A DNA stretch of 5,748 nt, taken from the NCBI GenBank assembly GCA_030600525.1, contig JAUVLX010000235.1, positions 1 to 5,748 of the forward strand, read 5' to 3'. Numbering within the stretch: position 1 is the first letter of the stretch; each line of letters begins with the position of its first letter. The translations under genes and the position numbers were made by a program. This DNA comes from Desulfobulbus sp. Its GTDB lineage: Bacteria; Desulfobacterota; Desulfobulbia; Desulfobulbales; Desulfobulbaceae. This document shows positions 1 to 5,678 of this stretch, piece by piece. A model generated the notes under the pieces. It ran no database searches, had not been told where the DNA came from, and was given only the letters and a program-made list of their open reading frames with translations.

Positions 1-218
1 AGGATGGTTTGCAGAAAACGTTCATGCTCCTCAATTTGATTGAAAAGCAGAGTGATTTTTCGGTAGAGCCTGGCTTTTTCAATGGCATTCCCGCCTTCTT
101 CAGCTACGGTCACAGCAAAGTGAATATCACTTGCGGAAAAAGAGCGATGGCTATCCGTGAGCAGCCGCAGTACACCAATAATTTCCTGGTCGTTTTTAAT
201 GGGAACGGCAAGGATGGA
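1..218 (-). pseudogene. Displaced continuation of the GAF gene in the shifted frame (partial at left edge)
   Basis: Reading from TCC at 218 down to position 1 gives 72 codons with no stop. They begin SILAVPIKNDQEI, then IGVLRLLTDSHRSF, SASDIHFAV and AEEGGNAIEKARLY. This matches, segment by segment, the end of GAF1 in the same protein (SAMSLPIIFQGQI, TGLLRLLTKDLREF, SQPEINFAM, AEQVGIAISNCHMF). It is therefore the rest of GAF2, cut off by a one-base shift at the T5 run 219-223. After the GAF fold comes a helical linker (KITLLFNQIEEHERFLQTIL) of the kind that leads into a PAS or histidine kinase module, so the complete gene is probably much longer and its output domain lies outside the window. 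If the shift is a sequencing error, this and the frame 110-1066 form one intact CDS. Confidence 0.8.
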
Positions 219-1066
219 TTTTTACCTTCTTCCTTTATCTCGTCGTGATAGTTAACTCTGGGATCATTGGGTGCGTCATAGATGGCAACCGGGCTGCCTT
301 TGAGTACTTTGAATATCGAGTCTTCACGGCTTATGTTGCCTCTGGTGAGGTATTTTTGAGAAACCCCAGATGCTGCCACTAATTCCAATCGATTGGTTGC
401 GGGCTGCAGCAAACGGATGGTGCATCCCATGACTCCCATTATCCCTGGGAGTTTTTTCACGATTGTGCCCAGTATCTGGTCCAGATTAAGGGTCGAGTTG
501 ACCAGTTGTGAAATTTCACGCTGGGCTTTAAAAAAAATGACCTGGTTTTTCATCTCCTGGAACATATGACAATTTGAAATCGCTATGCCCACCTGCTCGG
601 CAAGGGACATGGCAAAATTGATCTCAGGTTGGGAGAATTCACGCAGGTCTTTGGTCAGAAGACGTAGCAAGCCGGTTATCTGCCCTTGAAAAATGATGGG
701 CAGGGACATGGCGCTTTTGACGCCCTCGTTGGATATAAACGCGCAGCTGTCATGGTCACAGGTCACGTCAATGTGCTTGCGGGCCGTAGGGCGTCCCTTC
801 ATCAGTGCATCCATCACCTTTTTGGTATCAATGGTGGAGCGGGAGAGATATTCATCAGAGACACCCCATGCAGCACCCAGGACAAAACTATTGGTCCCGG
901 TATCAAGAAGTCTGATGGTGGCGGCATCAACGTCAAGCAGGGTCGGGAGGCGTCTGACCACCAGGTCCATAACCTCTTGTGAGGTATGGACCGTGCTGAT
1001 AAGGAGGGTCACTTCCTGAAAGACCGTGAGGTAGTCGCTTTCTATGTAGGGCCTGGATGAACTCAT
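110..1066 (-). CDS. Tandem GAF-domain sensor protein, open frame up to a frameshift
   Basis: The open frame encodes 318 residues, of which about the first 282 make sense. It holds two GAF domains that are clearly copies of one another. GAF1 spans about residues 14-170 (LLDVDAATIRLLDTGTN, then VKSAMSLPI and GLLRLLT). GAF2 starts near 183 (IMGVMGCTIRLLQPATN). GAF domains bind small ligands or sense redox state and usually feed a kinase, cyclase or regulator output. GAF1 contains a CDHDSC motif (103-108) that GAF2 lacks. From residue 283 the frame gives unrelated sequence (NPSLPFPLKTTRK onward) and stops at 110, while the true GAF2 continuation lies one frame over. The start ATG 1066 has only a weak AGAG site 6 nt upstream. 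It lies 73 nt after the iron-sulfur subunit, so it is probably co-transcribed and may sense the same redox state. The last ~36 residues of this frame are probably artefactual. Confidence 0.8.
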   Translation of the reverse strand: MSSSRPYIESDYLTVFQEVTLLISTVHTSQEVMDLVVRRLPTLLDVDAATIRLLDTGTNSFVLGAAWGVSDEYLSRSTIDTKKVMDALMKGRPTARKHIDVTCDHDSCAFISNEGVKSAMSLPIIFQGQITGLLRLLTKDLREFSQPEINFAMSLAEQVGIAISNCHMFQEMKNQVIFFKAQREISQLVNSTLNLDQILGTIVKKLPGIMGVMGCTIRLLQPATNRLELVAASGVSQKYLTRGNISREDSIFKVLKGSPVAIYDAPNDPRVNYHDEIKEEGKNPSLPFPLKTTRKLLVYCGCSRIAIALFPQVIFTLL

Positions 1067-1077
1067 GATTTTCTCTG

Positions 1078-1110
1078 TACCGGCAGCATGGATTGTCTAT
1101 ATTGCCGGTA
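1078..1110. repeat. 8-bp perfect inverted repeat upstream of the GAF gene
   Basis: TACCGGCA (1078-1085) and TGCCGGTA (1103-1110) are exact reverse complements separated by 17 bases. The repeat lies in the 73-nt gap between the iron-sulfur subunit and the GAF gene, ending 11 nt before the GAF start codon. On the minus-strand transcript it is followed by CAGAGAAAATC rather than a U run, so it does not look like an intrinsic terminator. A dyad for a dimeric regulator or an intercistronic hairpin that adjusts expression of the last gene are both possible. Confidence 0.5.
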
Positions 1111-1139
1111 TCTTGAACGGTTTAGGCTAACAGGGGACA

Positions 1140-1592
1140 TCATGCACTCTGCAGAGTTACCAGTTGCAGCGCATGGGTGGTACACTTGGCAACACAGGCA
1201 GGTTTGAGACCTGCATCCAGGCGGTCCATGCACAAATCACATTTAATGGCCTTGCCTGTATCTGGATTCATGACTGGAATCTCCCACGGGCATGCCTTTT
1301 GGCAGGCCATACAGCCGATGCATTTATCCTGGTCGATATAAACAATACCGTCCTCGCGCTGGATCATTGCATCTTTTGGGCAGACCGGAACACAGAGTGG
1401 TTCTTCACAGTGCCTGCAGGCAGAAAAGGTGATCTCAGTTTTCGGAATCCCGCCTACCTTCTTTAGAGGAGTGCAGCTGATATCACAGAGGATAGGGCCT
1501 ACCGGCAGATTTTTGTTCACTTTGCAGTGCACCGTACACCCGTGGCAGGCAATACATCTGCGGCTGTTGAGATAAAGCATATATTTTTTCAC
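1140..1592 (-). CDS. Four-cluster [4Fe-4S] ferredoxin-like electron-transfer subunit (PsrB/PhsB/DmsB type)
   Basis: This 150-residue protein has the cysteine pattern of the iron-sulfur subunit of DMSO-reductase-family enzymes: Cys13/16/19/23, Cys59/62/67/71, Cys91/94/97/101, and Cys118/121 with Cys133/137. That is 16 ligands for four [4Fe-4S] clusters. It should carry electrons between the catalytic subunit and a donor or acceptor. Two more cysteines (36 and 40) are not part of the standard set. At 150 residues it is shorter than PhsB/PsrB (about 190), with trimmed loops and a short tail after the last cysteine. No signal peptide is seen, in keeping with a cytoplasmic complex. The start is taken as GTG at 1592, whose GTGA overlaps the catalytic-subunit stop; an in-frame ATG at 1580 is the alternative and would drop four residues. 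Similar small subunits also partner tungsten aldehyde oxidoreductases and hydrogenases, but the neighbour here makes the pairing clear. Confidence 0.92.
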   Translation of the reverse strand: MKKYMLYLNSRRCIACHGCTVHCKVNKNLPVGPILCDISCTPLKKVGGIPKTEITFSACRHCEEPLCVPVCPKDAMIQREDGIVYIDQDKCIGCMACQKACPWEIPVMNPDTGKAIKCDLCMDRLDAGLKPACVAKCTTHALQLVTLQSA

Positions 1593-3703
1593 AGTTCCAC
1601 CCTCCTCTTGGTGTTGCGGATACTCTTTTTTACATGGACAAAGGCATCACATAGATTGACTCCGCCTCCAGCCTGATCCCATTCATCGAGCTTGCCGACC
1701 ATCAGCTTCTGATCACTGATGCCTGCCATGAAGTTTCTGGTTTGTCGGGGTATTTCCTTGCCAAATCCATGGACAGTAAACACTGCCTCTGGATGCACAT
1801 TATCGGTTACATGGGCGGCTGCTGTGGCATTATAAGATTTATCCGCAGAGGACAGTTCCACCAGGTCGCCTGTCTGGATACCCATTTTTTTTGCCTGTTT
1901 GGTATTGATCCAGACAGTATTGGTCGGCATCAGTTCAGATAACAACGGGTTGTTGGTGGTGTGTCCCTGGGTATGCACAGCTACCTTGCCGTAAATCAGG
2001 CGGAACATGCCTTTTTCAGGTGCTTGAGGAGCTTCGAATGGTTTTAAGGACGGGAGTCCAGCCTTATCCAGCTTTTCACTGACGAATTCAATCTTGCCGC
2101 TGGGGGTCTTAAATTGACCGTTCAGGTTCTCGCGATCAAAGAAAAGAGGTTCTTCGCTTAATTCGACAAAACCTTTTTCGTCAAAATCAGCCATTGTATA
2201 GCCGGTGGGTTCAAGCTGCCACGCCCAGAGATCGTCTATGGTTTTGAAAGGGAAAGTCTCTTCCAGGCCAAGGCGAGAGGCTAGGCCGGTAAAGATTTCA
2301 TAGGAAGATATGGTGTCCCATTTTGGTTCTACAGCCTTGCGACGGACCGCCAATCGGGGTTTGAGTCCTTTTTGTTGGATAATGGGAGTGTCCCTTTCAA
2401 GATAGGTGGATTCCGGGAGGATAACGTCACTGTACCAGCCGAATTCACTGTAGTTGACATCAATGGAGACCAGGAGATCACATTTGTCCAGAGCTCGCTT
2501 TTGTTGCTCAGGATCAGGCATACCGCTGAAGAGATCATGGCGCATGGCGATCCAGGCCTTGATCGGGTAGGGTTCTTCTTTGAGCATGTTATTGAAAAAC
2601 AGGTGTGCCAGCCCCGGTCCCTTATCAAAATGGTTATACTGCCAGCCAATGCCGTCACCGCGTTTAATGTCAGGTTTGGCACAGTCGATGGATCGGATAC
2701 CCTTTTTGCCGCAGTCACCAGCTCCTTTGGGGATGAATAGACCACCTTTCATCTCAATGTTGCCCATTAGCACATTGAGGATATGCATGGCGCGACTTGC
2801 GTAAAAAGAGTCTTTATAACGGGCCAAGTTCCAACCGGGATGGAAAATTACGTTGGGTCGGTCCTCGCCGATTTCCTCCACAAACGCGAGCAGGTCTTTT
2901 TCCTTGATGTTGCATTCCTTGGCTGCCCAAGCTGGTGTGTACTGCTCAATGAAATTGCATAGTTTATCAAATCCGGTGACGTAGTTAGCAATAAACTCTT
3001 TGTCGTAATATCCGTTTTTGATCACCTGGTGGATAACACCAAGGGCTAAAGCATAGTCTGTTCCAGGGCGAACCTGGAAAAAGCGGGTGGCCTTGGCGCC
3101 GGTCATGGTCTGGCGAACATCGACGTAGGTCAAGCGACCACCATTGTCGAGCATATCCAGGGTCTGGTGGTTTTCAGCAATCCGCAGTGCTGAAAACATG
3201 TCGCGTCCGAAAAGTACCAGGTGTTTGGCATTTTTTATGTCATAGGCAAAGCCTTTACGACCAACTCCGTTAATAGAGAGACTTGCGTGGTGGGTGTTTC
3301 GGCCACAGGTGCAGTCGTGATTGGTATAGTTGGGAGAACCAAAGGCATGAATAAAGGCCTTGTACATTCCCTGCCAGGGGCCGCCACGGCTTGAGAGCAC
3401 CACCGATTCTGGACCATATTCACTTTTGATTGTCTGTAGCTTTTCTGCTACATAGTCTAGGGCCTCTTCCCAGCTTGCCTCGCGCCAGCGTCCGGCACCG
3501 CGTGCACCCACACGGATGAGTGGATGCTGAGGGCGTTGAGTATCGTTGAGCAGGGCTACACCGGCAGAACCTTTGGCGCACAGGGCTCCGCCAAGCTGGT
3601 GCTGGTTGCCCTCTATCCATGTTACTTGGTTATTTTCAGACTCCACCCGGATAGGACAGCGAACTGTGCACATCCCGCATATGGAGTAAACTGATTGTTT
3701 CAT
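1589..3703 (-). CDS. Molybdopterin oxidoreductase catalytic subunit, polysulfide/thiosulfate reductase-like (PsrA/PhsA type), no Tat signal
   Basis: This 704-residue protein belongs to the DMSO reductase superfamily. The N-terminal [4Fe-4S] motif is Cys9-x2-Cys12-x3-Cys16-x25-Cys42, followed by the usual CAKG. The cofactor-binding middle includes FGSPNYTNHDCTCGRN (121-136), where Cys133, or less likely Cys131, should bind molybdenum or tungsten as in PsrA, PhsA and arsenate reductases. The C-terminal dinucleotide-binding domain spans about 565-690. Length is close to typical PsrA/PhsA (around 750) minus a leader. Those relatives begin with a twin-arginine signal; here the cluster motif starts at residue 9 with no leader, so the enzyme is predicted cytoplasmic. 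The family reduces polysulfide, thiosulfate, tetrathionate or arsenate, or runs the reverse reaction; the substrate is not decidable here. The next gene, overlapping by 4 nt, encodes the electron-transfer subunit. No membrane-anchor gene follows. Superfamily is certain; 'polysulfide/thiosulfate reductase' is a family-level guess. Confidence 0.9.
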   Translation of the reverse strand: MKQSVYSICGMCTVRCPIRVESENNQVTWIEGNQHQLGGALCAKGSAGVALLNDTQRPQHPLIRVGARGAGRWREASWEEALDYVAEKLQTIKSEYGPESVVLSSRGGPWQGMYKAFIHAFGSPNYTNHDCTCGRNTHHASLSINGVGRKGFAYDIKNAKHLVLFGRDMFSALRIAENHQTLDMLDNGGRLTYVDVRQTMTGAKATRFFQVRPGTDYALALGVIHQVIKNGYYDKEFIANYVTGFDKLCNFIEQYTPAWAAKECNIKEKDLLAFVEEIGEDRPNVIFHPGWNLARYKDSFYASRAMHILNVLMGNIEMKGGLFIPKGAGDCGKKGIRSIDCAKPDIKRGDGIGWQYNHFDKGPGLAHLFFNNMLKEEPYPIKAWIAMRHDLFSGMPDPEQQKRALDKCDLLVSIDVNYSEFGWYSDVILPESTYLERDTPIIQQKGLKPRLAVRRKAVEPKWDTISSYEIFTGLASRLGLEETFPFKTIDDLWAWQLEPTGYTMADFDEKGFVELSEEPLFFDRENLNGQFKTPSGKIEFVSEKLDKAGLPSLKPFEAPQAPEKGMFRLIYGKVAVHTQGHTTNNPLLSELMPTNTVWINTKQAKKMGIQTGDLVELSSADKSYNATAAAHVTDNVHPEAVFTVHGFGKEIPRQTRNFMAGISDQKLMVGKLDEWDQAGGGVNLCDAFVHVKKSIRNTKRRVEL
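1601..1605 (-). promoter_or_regulatory. Ribosome binding site deciding the GTG start of the iron-sulfur subunit
   Basis: GGAGG on the minus strand ends 8 nt before GTG 1592 and lies inside the last codons of the catalytic-subunit gene. The first in-frame ATG (1580) would be 20 nt away, too far for this site. Confidence 0.6.
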
Positions 3704-3709
3704 ACAATT

Positions 3710-3715
3710 CTCCTC
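3710..3715 (-). promoter_or_regulatory. Ribosome binding site of the molybdoenzyme gene
   Basis: GAGGAG on the minus strand, 6 nt before the ATG at 3703. It supports a start that leaves only eight residues before the first cluster cysteine and no room for a signal peptide. Confidence 0.75.
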
Positions 3716-3716
3716 G

Positions 3717-3738
3717 TTTTCATTTTCGAATGTGAAAA
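3717..3738. repeat. 22-bp imperfect palindrome before the molybdoenzyme gene
   Basis: The plus strand reads TTTTCA-TT-TTCGAA-TG-TGAAAA. The outer six bases on each side are complementary, the centre is the palindrome TTCGAA, and only two positions on each side do not match (18 of 22 symmetric). It sits between the response regulator stop and the ribosome binding site of the molybdoenzyme gene. It could be an operator for a dimeric regulator or an A/T-rich RNA stem. It lacks a GC-rich stem, so it is unlikely to be a terminator. AT-rich symmetry of this length can arise by chance. Confidence 0.35.
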
Positions 3739-3751
3739 TTGCCGATGATTT

Positions 3752-4111
3752 TTAGCCGGCCAGAACGTCTGTTACTTTTTCTTTCAGTTCACTTATATCA
3801 ATCGGTTTTACGCAATATTCACCGGCACCCAGCTCAATCGCTGTTCGTGCTGTTTCAAGGGTGGGGTAGCCGGTCAACATGATCGCCTTTAACTCAGGTT
3901 TGAGCTTTTTCATTTCTTCAAGGACCTGAATACCACTCATCTTCTTCAGCTTGATGTCTAGAATGGCAAGGTCGACCTGGTTTTTACCCACGTGGTCGAT
4001 TGCTTCTTGTTCTTCTGTGAATGTTTGTACGTTATGGCCCTGCCGGGTAAGTACTTTTTTCACCAGAACCACTGCGTCCAGTACATCATCCAATACGACT
4101 ATTTCAGCCAT
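3752..4111 (-). CDS. Single-domain response regulator (CheY-like receiver)
   Basis: This 119-residue protein is one receiver domain with nothing after it. The acidic pocket is Asp8-Asp9 (VLDD), the phosphoacceptor is Asp52 (LAILDIKL), and the switch residues are Thr80 (IMLTGYP) and Lys102 (CVKPID), so phosphorylation should work. The ATG at 4111 is chosen because GGGAGAAAGG precedes it by 5 nt and the protein then begins directly with the first receiver strand (MAEIVVLDD). The frame is open upstream to a GTG at 4150, but that would add 13 residues unlike any receiver and lengthen the overlap with the kinase gene. The 8-nt overlap with the kinase makes the two a cognate pair. With no DNA-binding or enzymatic output domain, it must act by protein contact or as a step in a phosphorelay. 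It is followed after 48 nt by the molybdoenzyme gene, so it may control that enzyme or another kinase. Confidence 0.93.
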   Translation of the reverse strand: MAEIVVLDDVLDAVVLVKKVLTRQGHNVQTFTEEQEAIDHVGKNQVDLAILDIKLKKMSGIQVLEEMKKLKPELKAIMLTGYPTLETARTAIELGAGEYCVKPIDISELKEKVTDVLAG

Positions 4112-5678
4112 TTTTACCTTTCTCCCTGTTTGTGCTGTCTGGTGCTGCACTCAGCGGCAGACGAATATGAAATGCGGTTCCCTTTGTCTCTTTCAGTGTT
4201 TCAGGGTCGATTATCGGACTTTCCACGGTAATGGTGCCGCCATGCTCCTGAATGATGCCATAAATGACAGACAGGCCGAGACCTGTGCCCTTACCGACAG
4301 CCTTGGTGGTGAAAAACGGATCAAATATTTTGTTTTTAATTTCGTCGGGGATACCTGTGCCAGTATCCATGACCGTAATCTCTACAGAGTCCTGATTTTT
4401 TTGAGTGGAGATAATGATGCGGCCACCGCCTCCTTCTTCCAGGGCAAAATGGGCATTATTAAAGAAATTGATAATGACTTGACGAAGTTTTTCTGCATCG
4501 CCTGTCACCTCTGGCAGTTCAGGATGGAAGTCGCGTACAACGGTTATTTGCTGGATGTTGAGGGAATGTTCCGTCACGGCTAGCACTTCTTCTATGATAG
4601 CGTTGACATCCAGTGCTGTTTTGACACTTTCCACCTGGCGAGAGAATTTGAGCAGGTCAGCAACGATCCTGCGGCATGCTTTTGTCTGGCGCTCCATTAC
4701 TTCCAGGTTGGTGTGAGCTTCGCTTCCTTGGTCGTAATCATCCATCATCAATTGCGTGTAGCCAAGGATGATGCCCAACGGGGTGTTGATTTCGTGGGCG
4801 ACTCCAGCCGCCATCTCACCGACAGAAGCCATTTTTTCACGGTTAATGAGTTGGTCGGTAATGGTTTTCAGCCTGGTCATATCTTTGCCTATGCCTTCGC
4901 AGCCGACCATGTTGCTGTTTTCGTCGTATACGGTACTAGACGTGAACAGAATGTTGCGGGTTGAGCCGTCCCTGCCTTTACACTCAATTTCAAGGTCACG
5001 GACAAAACCGTTTTGCTTAAGCTCGCCCATGTATCGTTCACGGTCTTTTTTGTTTACAAAAAGATCGAAAAAACTGACTTTTTCCAGTGACTCGTCTATG
5101 TCAAGCAGCCGTCTTCCGCTGCTGTTAACGCTAGAGAGGTAGCCGAGCTCGTCGCAAAAATAGATGATATCTTTCGAGTTTTCGAAAAAGTTACGGAGCT
5201 TTTTTTCTGATTTGGAAAGGTTACGGGTACGTTCTTCTACTATTTCTTCCAGGTTGGTGTTGAGCAGTTTGAGCTGGGTTGCATTGGCAAAAAGCCTGGT
5301 GTTGGCATCGGCCAGCTTTTCTGCTTCCGACCTGATTGCCTTATAGGCATCAAGGCCTTTATGAAAGTAAATGGTTACTGCTGCGGTGGAGATAATCAGC
5401 ATGGTGTTGAACCCACCTGAGTATGGGGAAAGCTGTTTCCAAAAAGCCCCATGGCCGCCGACGACCAGTAAAATGCGAGCGATATGACCGACGCCCCTGG
5501 ATAAGGAAAAGGCTGCCATTGCAATGCAGAAGTAAAACAGAAAGCCCCATATGAAGTTATTGGGCTCTATTTTTACCAGTGCTTTAGAGTAACGCAGAGC
5601 TAGGAAGGAAAGGAAAATAGCGAGTCCTGAACCACATATGTCGACTATATTTGCAGGCAAGAGAGGGAGGGTGTTCAT
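4104..5678 (-). CDS. Membrane-bound PAS-domain sensor histidine kinase
   Basis: This 524-residue protein has the full layout of a membrane sensor kinase. About four hydrophobic segments (roughly residues 9-29, 43-60, 65-78 and 90-106) form an N-terminal membrane domain that I do not recognise by name. A coiled-coil linker (about 112-162) and a PAS-like domain (about 160-270) follow. The dimerisation and phosphoacceptor domain carries VAHEINTPLG with His295. The ATP-binding domain shows an N box (NFFNNAH, Asn404/Asn408), G1 (DTGTGI, Asp438), DPFFTTK (453-459) and G2 (GKGTGLGLS, 463-470). All catalytic elements are present, so it should autophosphorylate on His295 and pass phosphate to the regulator encoded next, whose start it overlaps by 8 nt. 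It has no receiver or periplasmic domain, so the signal is probably intramembrane or cytoplasmic. ATG at 5678 is preceded by GGAGGA with a 6-nt gap. Kinase identity is certain; the signal is unknown. Confidence 0.95.
   Translation of the reverse strand: MNTLPLLPANIVDICGSGLAIFLSFLALRYSKALVKIEPNNFIWGFLFYFCIAMAAFSLSRGVGHIARILLVVGGHGAFWKQLSPYSGGFNTMLIISTAAVTIYFHKGLDAYKAIRSEAEKLADANTRLFANATQLKLLNTNLEEIVEERTRNLSKSEKKLRNFFENSKDIIYFCDELGYLSSVNSSGRRLLDIDESLEKVSFFDLFVNKKDRERYMGELKQNGFVRDLEIECKGRDGSTRNILFTSSTVYDENSNMVGCEGIGKDMTRLKTITDQLINREKMASVGEMAAGVAHEINTPLGIILGYTQLMMDDYDQGSEAHTNLEVMERQTKACRRIVADLLKFSRQVESVKTALDVNAIIEEVLAVTEHSLNIQQITVVRDFHPELPEVTGDAEKLRQVIINFFNNAHFALEEGGGGRIIISTQKNQDSVEITVMDTGTGIPDEIKNKIFDPFFTTKAVGKGTGLGLSVIYGIIQEHGGTITVESPIIDPETLKETKGTAFHIRLPLSAAPDSTNREKGKNG
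4117..4126 (-). promoter_or_regulatory. Ribosome binding site deciding the response regulator start
   Basis: GGGAGAAAGG on the minus strand, 5 nt before ATG 4111, inside the 3' end of the kinase gene. It favours this start over the in-frame GTG at 4150. Confidence 0.6.

Noticed and set aside
216..226. Programmed ribosomal frameshifting in the GAF gene
   Set aside because: The AAAAAT run is not a recognised slippery heptamer with a following stem or an upstream Shine-Dalgarno-like stimulator that I can see, and GAF sensor genes are not known for it. Error or mutation is simpler.
693..1019. Plus-strand frames opposite the GAF gene
   Set aside because: The minus strand encodes a clear GAF domain duplicated within the same protein; the plus-strand products look like complement artefacts.
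1067..1110. Intrinsic terminator after the iron-sulfur subunit gene
   Set aside because: A GC-rich stem exists, but it has a 17-nt loop and no U tract follows it on the transcript; the sequence after it is CAGAGAAAATC.
2329..2745. Open frames of about 120-140 codons on both strands inside the molybdoenzyme gene
   Set aside because: All overlap a conserved coding region in another frame, and none resembles a known protein.
4112..4150. Longer response regulator starting at GTG 4150
   Set aside because: The added 13 residues do not belong to the receiver fold, no good ribosome binding site precedes the GTG, and ATG 4111 has one at proper spacing.
3951..4583. A 210-codon plus-strand open frame opposite the kinase and regulator genes
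   Set aside because: It lies antisense to two well-supported genes with intact catalytic motifs, its product is low-complexity in style with no recognisable domain, and it has no convincing ribosome binding site. It is a shadow frame.
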